Below are positions 21,854-26,967 of a DNA stretch of 26,967 nucleotides, one piece after another. Under the pieces are notes generated by a model that was given only the letters and a program-made list of their open reading frames with translations, searched no databases and was not told where the DNA came from. The DNA lies in NCBI GenBank assembly GCA_002404605.1, contig DHKA01000049.1, forward strand, positions 1 through 26,967. Direction: 5' to 3'. This stretch comes from Clostridiales bacterium UBA4706 (GTDB taxonomy: Bacteria > Bacillota > Clostridia > Oscillospirales > Oscillospiraceae). Position 1 is the stretch's first letter. Every line of letters starts with the position of its first letter. A program made the position numbers and the translations under genes.

Positions 21854-23560
21854 TTATTCGATGCCGGTGAGATCATAGCTGTCCAGCCAGTTCTTCGCCG
21901 TTTCGCACACGGTGCGCAGACAATTCTCGTCAAACGGGCTGTCCAGTCCGGCGTTTTTGAGAAGCGTAGTGAACACCTCGCTGCCGCCCTGACGGGTGTA
22001 CGCCATGTAGCGCTCCCAGGCTTCCTTGCGGTCCTTCTGCAGCAGCGCCCAGATCTCCAGCGCGACGGTCTGCGCGAGGCAGTAGTCGATATAGTAGAAC
22101 GGGCTCTGGTAAATGTGGAGCTGCCGCTGCCAGCCCTCGCCCTCACTGTAGACAGGGATGTCGCCGTCGAGCTTCATCCACGGCATGTATACGCCGAGCA
22201 GTTCCTTCCAGACGCCGTGGCGCTCCGCCGGGGTCATGTCCGGCTTTTCGTAAACGACATGCTGGAAGTGATCGACCATCGTTCCGTAAGGGATGAACGT
22301 GAGCGCTCCGGCGAGATGGCTGTAAAGGTACTTGCGGGTATCCGCGCCGAAGAAGCCCTCCGCCCACGGCCACGCCATGAACTCCATGGACATGGAGTGG
22401 ACCTCGCACGCTTCCATGCTCGGCTCGTCCATCGGAACGCGCCATGCATTGAGATATGCCTCGAATGCGTGGCCGGCCTCGTGTGTCACGACCTCCACGT
22501 CGTGCTGCGTGCCGTTGAAATTGGCAAAGATGAACGGGACGTCATAATCGGGAATCGTGCAGCAATAACCGCCGGCGGCCTTTCCCTCGGTGGAGAGCAC
22601 GTCGAGCAGCTCGCGCTCACGCATCATGCGGAAGAACGCGCTCGTCTCCGGAGAGAGCTCGTCATAGAATTTCTGGCCGTGGGCGAGGATGTGCTCGGCG
22701 TCGCCGCAGGGACGCGGGTTGCCGCTGCGGAAGGAGAGCGCCGCGTCCGCAAAGCTCAGCGGATACGTTTTGCCGAGGCGCCTGGCCTGCTCCTGATAAA
22801 TGCTCTCGGCGACCGGCACAAGATATTTATGCACGGCGGCGCGGAACTTCTCCACGTCCGCCTTGCCGTAGCAGTTGCGGCCCATGCGGTAGTAGCCAAG
22901 CTCCGTATAGCCCTCGTAGCCGAGTTTTTTGCCCATCGTGTCGCGCAGGCGGACGAGCTTATCGTAAATGCGGTCAAGCTCGCTCTGGTGCTCCTTATAC
23001 CATCCGCCCTCGGCCTTCCATGCAGCAAGGCGCTGCGCGTCGTCTGCGCCGGTCTTGAACGGTGAGAGCTGCGAGAGCGTATATACGCCGCCCTCGAACG
23101 GGATCTGTGCCGAGGCGATGAGCTTATCGTATTCGGTCGTAAGATCGTTTTCCTTCTGCAGCTCCGGGATGATTTCCGGTGAGAACGTCTTGAGAGCGAT
23201 CTCGGCGTTGAGGAACATCAGCGTGCCGTATTCCTTTTCAAAGTCCGCGCGGTACGGCGAGGCGAGCATCGCGCCCGTCCACTCCTGCGAATATTCCTCC
23301 AGTTCCGGAGAGAGTTGGTTCCAGAAGCCGTTCTCCTCGTCATAAAACTTGTCGCGCGTATCGATGGTGTGTCGCACCTGGGCAAGCGTTGCAAGCGTCT
23401 GGATGTGCTTGAAGAGCGTTTCCTTTTCAAGGAACACAGCCTTAGCCGCTTTATAGTTATCCGCGGCGCGCAGCTTTTCCGTCAGAGTGCGGATGGAGGT
23501 CTTCAGCGCCTCACCGTCGGGCCGCTCGTAGGGCATTTCACGAAATTTCAAGGCTTCCAT
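21854..23560 (-). CDS. M3-family oligoendopeptidase
   Basis: The 568-residue cytoplasmic zinc peptidase belongs to the compact M3 oligoendopeptidase group, which cleaves short peptides. The catalytic HExxH motif appears as VTHEAGHAFEAY (about residues 352-363), with the third zinc ligand in SMEACEVHSMSMEFMAWP. The C-terminal YSEGEGWQRQLHIYQSPFYYIDYCLAQ contains the substrate-binding His/Tyr cluster of M3 enzymes. Length is normal. AAGGAG precedes the ATG by 8 bases. No signal peptide is present. No promoter of its own was seen; the region upstream is the terminator of the iron-type ABC genes. Confidence 0.93.
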   Translation of the reverse strand: MEALKFREMPYERPDGEALKTSIRTLTEKLRAADNYKAAKAVFLEKETLFKHIQTLATLAQVRHTIDTRDKFYDEENGFWNQLSPELEEYSQEWTGAMLASPYRADFEKEYGTLMFLNAEIALKTFSPEIIPELQKENDLTTEYDKLIASAQIPFEGGVYTLSQLSPFKTGADDAQRLAAWKAEGGWYKEHQSELDRIYDKLVRLRDTMGKKLGYEGYTELGYYRMGRNCYGKADVEKFRAAVHKYLVPVAESIYQEQARRLGKTYPLSFADAALSFRSGNPRPCGDAEHILAHGQKFYDELSPETSAFFRMMRERELLDVLSTEGKAAGGYCCTIPDYDVPFIFANFNGTQHDVEVVTHEAGHAFEAYLNAWRVPMDEPSMEACEVHSMSMEFMAWPWAEGFFGADTRKYLYSHLAGALTFIPYGTMVDHFQHVVYEKPDMTPAERHGVWKELLGVYMPWMKLDGDIPVYSEGEGWQRQLHIYQSPFYYIDYCLAQTVALEIWALLQKDRKEAWERYMAYTRQGGSEVFTTLLKNAGLDSPFDENCLRTVCETAKNWLDSYDLTGIE

Positions 23561-23580
23561 AAAAAAGCTCCTTATCCATA

Positions 23581-23622
23581 AAATTATCCGGAAAGTATTT
23601 TAGCCTACTTTCCGGATAATTT
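23581..23622 (-). terminator. Terminator of the FecCD/FecE-type operon
   Basis: Arms 23581-23597 and 23606-23622 pair over 17 bp with an 8-base loop. A TTTT run follows on the - strand. Confidence 0.88.
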
Positions 23623-23627
23623 CAACC

Positions 23628-24416
23628 TTATTGCGTTTTCCCGCCGGTCACGACGGCGACGGAAAATCTCTTCCCGGCAGCCGTCACGGGGCAGACGGCC
23701 ATGCCGACGCCGTAGAGCTTTGTGAGCGTTTCGCTTGTGAGCGCTTCCTCCGGCCGTCCCGCAGCGAGCACGCCGCCGCCTTGGAGGGCGAGCACCTGCG
23801 TAGCGTACCGGAACGCCTGATTGGGGTCGTGCGTGGAAAAGAGCACAGTGAACCCCTCCCCGGCCAGAGCGCTCACGCGCTCCATTACGAGCGCGCTGTT
23901 GCCGCAGTCAAGATTGGCCGTCGGCTCGTCCATAACGAGAACGCGGGCGTTCTGCACCATAGCGCGCGAAAGCAGCGCGAGCTGCCGCTCGCCGCCGCTC
24001 ACGCGGCCGGATTCCCGGTGGGCCAGATGCGCAATGCCGAGACATTCCATGGCTTCGAGCGCCGCGGCCTTATGCTCCGGACGGGGAGCGTCAAAAATGC
24101 CGATCTGGTTGGTGAGTCCCATCATAACAACTTCAAGCAGCGTATAGTTAAACGACGGAACGCACGACTGCGGGATATACGCGATCTCCCTCGCCGCAGC
24201 ACGGCGGTCAAGCGTGCGCATATCCTTGCCGTTTACGAGGATGCCGCCCTCCGACGGCGCAAGAAAACCAAGCACGCAGCGGAAAAGCGTGCTCTTGCCG
24301 ACGCCGTTCGGCCCGAGCACGGCGGCAATGTCGCCGTCGGCGGCGGTAAAGGTGATATCGTGCAGCACGTCCGTGCTGCCGTAGGAAAATCCGAGGTGGC
24401 TGATCTCAATGCTCAC
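23628..24416 (-). CDS. Iron/metal-chelate-type ABC transporter ATP-binding protein (FecE-like)
   Basis: The 262-residue ATPase pairs with the FecCD permease encoded upstream. Motifs are Walker A GPNGVGKST, Q-loop IPQS, signature VSGGERQLALLSRAM, Walker B VLVMDEPTANLD and H-loop STHDPNQAF. The start is the GTG at 24416 (VSIEISHLGFSYG), which has GGGGAGGT 8 bases upstream and overlaps the permease stop by 11 bases; a start further upstream would add 17 residues unlike the family. The C-terminus (KLYGVGMAVCPVTAAGKRFSVAV) is of FecE type. A neighbouring ModE-like regulator raises the possibility of molybdate or tungstate rather than iron-chelate transport. No binding-protein gene is in the window. 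Confidence 0.92.
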   Translation of the reverse strand: MSIEISHLGFSYGSTDVLHDITFTAADGDIAAVLGPNGVGKSTLFRCVLGFLAPSEGGILVNGKDMRTLDRRAAAREIAYIPQSCVPSFNYTLLEVVMMGLTNQIGIFDAPRPEHKAAALEAMECLGIAHLAHRESGRVSGGERQLALLSRAMVQNARVLVMDEPTANLDCGNSALVMERVSALAGEGFTVLFSTHDPNQAFRYATQVLALQGGGVLAAGRPEEALTSETLTKLYGVGMAVCPVTAAGKRFSVAVVTGGKTQ

Positions 24417-25458
24417 GGTCCGCACCTCCCCGCAATATGAGCCAGACGAACACCGGCGCGCCAACAACGGATGTCAGAATGCCAAGCGGGATCTCCCCCG
24501 CCGTGGCGAGACGGGCGATGTTATCCACGACCATAAGGAACGCCCCGCCGAGCAGTATGGACGCCGGGATGAGGCGCTTATAGTCATGCCCGAAAAGCAT
24601 CCGCGCAAAGTGCGGGATGACAAGGCCGACCCAGCCGATCATGCCGCTCACGGAAACGCAGGCGGACGTGATGAGCGTAGCGCACACAACGATGACAAGC
24701 CGGAGCCGCGTCGTATGCACGCCGAGACTGCGCGCTTCCTCCTCACCGAGCGTCAGCAGATTGATACGCCAGCGCAGCAAAAAAAGCGGCACCATGCCGA
24801 TGAGCGCCGGGATGAGGGCAAACTGAAGATCGCGCGTTTTGGCCGAAGAGAGAGAGCCCATCAGCCAGTACGTGATGGCGGGGAGCTGCTGCTCGGTGTC
24901 TGCGACGAGCTTTATAAATGATGTGCCCGCCGAAAAGAGCGAGCCGACAACAATACCGGCGAGCACCATGGCAAGCGTGCCGTTCATGCGGCTCGCCCGG
25001 CTGATGCACCACGCAAGCGCCACGGCGCCAACGCCGAAGACGAACGCACTCACCGTCACGCCGAAATAGTTGAACGACAAAAGGATGCCGAGCGCCGCGC
25101 CGAAGCCTGCGCCATTGGACGCGCCGAGAATGTCCGGCGATACCATCGGGTTTCGGAACATGCCCTGATACGCCGTACCCGCGACGGAGAGGCCCGCGCC
25201 GACTAGCGCCGAGAGCGCCACGCGCGGCAGCCGGATGTTCAGCACGACCGTCTTTTCCTGGCCGGAATACAGTCCCGCCGGCGCTTCCGCGCCGAAGAGT
25301 TTGCAGAGTCCTTCCCGAACGGCATCCCACAGTATACGGAAAAGCGTTCCCGGCGCGACGGCGAACCGCCCCAGCAGGAACGAGGCGAAAAACAGCAGCA
25401 GAAACGCCGCCGCAAGTACCCGGAACCGCCGGGCATAGACCGATGTTTTATCCGCCGT
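24406..25458 (-). CDS. FecCD-family ABC transporter permease, apparently ACG start
   Basis: The frame encodes a 350-residue permease of normal FecCD length. The first helix is RFRVLAAAFLLLFFASFLLG (about residues 12-31), followed by NIRLPRVALSALVGAGLSVAG and later TLGEEEARSLGV and ISGWVGLVIPH-like motifs (MIGWVGLVIPHFARMLFG). No ATG, GTG or TTG occurs in frame between an upstream TGA and the GTG at 25245, which would remove helix 1. The ACG at 25458 stands 8 bases after AGGGAGGG, where a start is expected, and the promoter at 25496-25525 excludes earlier starts. This may be a non-standard start, a start-loss mutation or a base error. The ATPase gene overlaps the end by 11 bases. Confidence 0.85.
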   Translation of the reverse strand, partial: TADKTSVYARRFRVLAAAFLLLFFASFLLGRFAVAPGTLFRILWDAVREGLCKLFGAEAPAGLYSGQEKTVVLNIRLPRVALSALVGAGLSVAGTAYQGMFRNPMVSPDILGASNGAGFGAALGILLSFNYFGVTVSAFVFGVGAVALAWCISRASRMNGTLAMVLAGIVVGSLFSAGTSFIKLVADTEQQLPAITYWLMGSLSSAKTRDLQFALIPALIGMVPLFLLRWRINLLTLGEEEARSLGVHTTRLRLVIVVCATLITSACVSVSGMIGWVGLVIPHFARMLFGHDYKRLIPASILLGGAFLMVVDNIARLATAGEIPLGILTSVVGAPVFVWLILRGGADREH

Positions 25459-25495
25459 AGCAGCGTCCCTCCCTTTTCTGTATTTTCACCAGAGA

Positions 25496-25525
25496 ATAAT
25501 ACCACGCCGCACACGTCTCTGTCAA
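25496..25525 (-). promoter_or_regulatory. Promoter of the FecCD/FecE-type operon
   Basis: On the - strand TTGACA (25525-25520) and TATTAT (25501-25496) are 18 bp apart. It lies right after the terminator of the ModE-like gene. Confidence 0.75.
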
Positions 25526-25533
25526 CGAAATCA

Positions 25534-25572
25534 AAAAAATTACCCCGGTACGGTTTCATTCGTACCGGAGTA
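25534..25572 (-). terminator. Terminator of the ModE-like regulator gene
   Basis: TACCCCGGTACG (25541-25552) pairs with CGTACCGGAGTA (25561-25572) over 12 bp with one wobble. A run of seven T follows on the - strand. Confidence 0.88.
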
Positions 25573-25584
25573 AGAAAAGATTTT

Positions 25585-25911
25585 TCAGGGATAGTATTTG
25601 CGGAAGACCGCCTGAGCCGCGGCGTCGGCGGCGTCAAGCGCCTCGTGATACTGCCGGATCAGCGCATGTGCCTCATCCGTCAGGTGCGAGCCGTGCGCTC
25701 CCTCCCGGTCGATGAGACGGACATCAAATTCCTTTTCGATGGAATTGATGATCTTCCACGCCTTGGAGTACGCCATGCCCATGGAGGCGGTGGCGCGGTT
25801 GATGGAGCCAAGCTCCTCCACGCCTTCGAGAAGCTGAACGATGCCCCGGCCGAAGCCGAGATCGTTCGGATCGTCGCTGTTGCGGAATTTGATGATCGTT
25901 CTGCAGCGCAT
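25585..25911 (-). CDS. ModE-like winged-helix transcriptional regulator
   Basis: The 108-residue protein matches the N-terminal DNA-binding domain of ModE/LysR-type regulators: FGRGIVQLLEGVEELGSINRATASMGMAYSKAWKIINSIEKEF, followed by a wing with GAHGSHLTDEAHALIRQYH. The C-terminal molybdate-binding (MOP/TOBE) domains of classical ModE are absent, as in many short clostridial relatives. AAAGGGGGAT lies 7 bases before the ATG. It follows the transketolase subunit gene by 22 bases and probably belongs to that transcript; a terminator separates it from the FecCD/FecE operon downstream. No classic ModE box was found near the downstream promoter. Its effector is unknown. Confidence 0.85.
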   Translation of the reverse strand: MRCRTIIKFRNSDDPNDLGFGRGIVQLLEGVEELGSINRATASMGMAYSKAWKIINSIEKEFDVRLIDREGAHGSHLTDEAHALIRQYHEALDAADAAAQAVFRKYYP

Positions 25912-25933
25912 GGTGTATCCCCCTTTTATTATG

Positions 25934-26881
25934 TCAGTCCTTGACGGTCTCGCGGACGATCTCGACGATGTGCGATGCGCACAGGCCCATCTCTTCGAGC
26001 AGCGCCGCCGCAGGACCGGAGTGACCGAATTCGTCGTTCACGCCGACGCGGTGCACCGGGACAGGGTGTTTCCCGCTCACGAGAGAGCACACGGCCTCGC
26101 CGAGACCGCCGATGATGCTGTGCTCTTCGCAGGTGACGATCTTCCCGCACTCGCGCGCAGCGGCAAGGATGGTATCCTCGTCGAGCGGCTTGATGGAGCA
26201 GACGTTGATGACGCGCGCACTGATGCCTTCCGCAGCAAGCGTTTCCGCCGCCTTGAGCGCTTCTGCGACCATGAGACCGGTCGCGGCGATGGCGACATCC
26301 GTGCCGGTACGGAGCACCTCCGCCTTGCCGATCTCGAAGGAATAGTTCTCCTCTTCGTGGATCACGGGCACCGCGGCGCGGCCAAAGCGGATGTACACCG
26401 GGCCCTTGTGCTCATAAGCCGCTTTGACGGCGGCGCGCGCTTCCACATCGTCCGATGGGGAGAGCACGACCATGCCGGGGATCGTGCGCATGAGCGCGAA
26501 GTCCTCGCAGCACTGGTGGGACGCACCGTCCTCGCCGACGGAGATGCCGCCGTGGGTGGCGCAGATCTTGACATTCAAGTGCGGGTAGCCGACGGTGTTG
26601 CGCACCTGCTCAAAGGCGCGGCCCGCGGCAAACATCGCAAACGACGAACAGAACGGCACGAAGCCCATCGTGGAAAGGCCCGCGCTCACGCCGATGAGAT
26701 TCGCCTCGGCAATGCCGCAGTTGATGTGGCGATCGGGATAGGCCTTCTTGAAGATCGCCGTTTTGGTGGCACCGGCGAGGTCGGCGTCCAGAACAAGGAT
26801 ATCGTCATGCTCGGCGGCGAGCGCCGTTACCGCGTTGCCGTAGCTATCGCGGGTAGCAATTTTTACAACGTCCGCCATCAT
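25934..26881 (-). CDS. Transketolase, C-terminal subunit
   Basis: The 315-residue protein carries the pyrimidine-binding and C-terminal domains of a split transketolase. Segments include CGIAEANLIGVSAGLSTMGFVPFCSSFAMFAAGRAFEQVRN, THGGISVGEDGASHQCCEDFALMRTIPGM (with the phosphate-binding His) and VTCEEHSIIGGLGEAV. It acts with the N-terminal (thiamine diphosphate) subunit encoded just upstream to transfer two-carbon units in the non-oxidative pentose phosphate pathway. Two adjacent ATGs (26881 and 26878) are possible; AGGAGG is 4 or 7 bases upstream respectively. The first overlaps the stop of the upstream subunit. Translational coupling fits equal production of the two subunits. Confidence 0.93.
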   Translation of the reverse strand: MMADVVKIATRDSYGNAVTALAAEHDDILVLDADLAGATKTAIFKKAYPDRHINCGIAEANLIGVSAGLSTMGFVPFCSSFAMFAAGRAFEQVRNTVGYPHLNVKICATHGGISVGEDGASHQCCEDFALMRTIPGMVVLSPSDDVEARAAVKAAYEHKGPVYIRFGRAAVPVIHEEENYSFEIGKAEVLRTGTDVAIAATGLMVAEALKAAETLAAEGISARVINVCSIKPLDEDTILAAARECGKIVTCEEHSIIGGLGEAVCSLVSGKHPVPVHRVGVNDEFGHSGPAAALLEEMGLCASHIVEIVRETVKD

Positions 26882-26967
26882 TCCGCCTCCTCTTCGCGCA
26901 GCGCCGCGGTGAGTTCTTCCATCGCGGTGCGGTACTGTTCCTCGTTGGGGGCTTTGCCGTGCCAGCC
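26878..26967 (-). CDS. Transketolase, N-terminal subunit (C-terminal fragment at window edge)
   Basis: Only the last 29 codons and the TGA stop are present. The visible peptide starts GWHGKAPNEEQYRTAMEEL and ends REEEAE, the characteristic end of the thiamine-diphosphate-binding subunit of split transketolases. Its stop overlaps the first ATG of the C-terminal subunit gene (ATGA at 26881-26878). The rest of the gene lies outside the window. Confidence 0.88.
   Translation of the reverse strand, partial: GWHGKAPNEEQYRTAMEELTAALREEEAE

Overview
The window looks like chromosomal DNA of a GC-rich Clostridia, most like the Oscillospirales (Oscillibacter/Oscillospiraceae type gut anaerobes). The reasons are the rpsO-pnp-M16 peptidase order, AAGGAG-type ribosome binding sites, many intrinsic terminators, consensus sigma-A promoters, lipobox lipoproteins, an M3 oligoendopeptidase, a YedF selenium-metabolism protein and a transketolase split into two subunits. 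No rRNA, tRNA, CRISPR array or intact insertion sequence was seen.

Left part (1-3010): the edge of an accessory region. A GIY-YIG-type nuclease gene is cut by the window edge. Next is a chimeric gene joining a SWIM zinc-finger protein to the C-terminal nuclease end of a type III restriction subunit. Divergent from it runs a small XRE regulator / membrane protein / ABC ATPase operon, whose ATPase is broken by an amber codon and lacks its C-terminus and permease.

Middle (3096-13580): cardiolipin synthase, an EamA exporter and a three-gene TrpXYZ-like ABC importer on the + strand. Then come, on the - strand, a membrane-spanning pseudokinase/C-type-lectin protein, a DUF378 protein and a short family-5 solute-binding lipoprotein. 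A ParB-like HTH protein and rpsO follow on the + strand. Two inverted copies of a roughly 173-bp structured repeat lie at 8719-8892 and 13658-13829. A promoter and an orphan terminator at 10880-11023 suggest a small RNA.

Right part (13905-26967): pnp, an M16 peptidase and yedF on the + strand. Next are two paralogous membrane-anchored proteins of unknown function flanking an XRE regulator. A - strand block follows: transketolase subunits, a ModE-like regulator, a FecCD/FecE-type importer (whose permease seems to start at ACG), an M3 oligoendopeptidase and a second family-5 solute-binding lipoprotein. Transcription units are short and mostly closed by strong hairpins, so most genes appear to be controlled singly or in pairs.

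All identifications come from reading motifs and overall resemblance to known families. No database search was run. Hairpins, promoters and alignments were found by eye.
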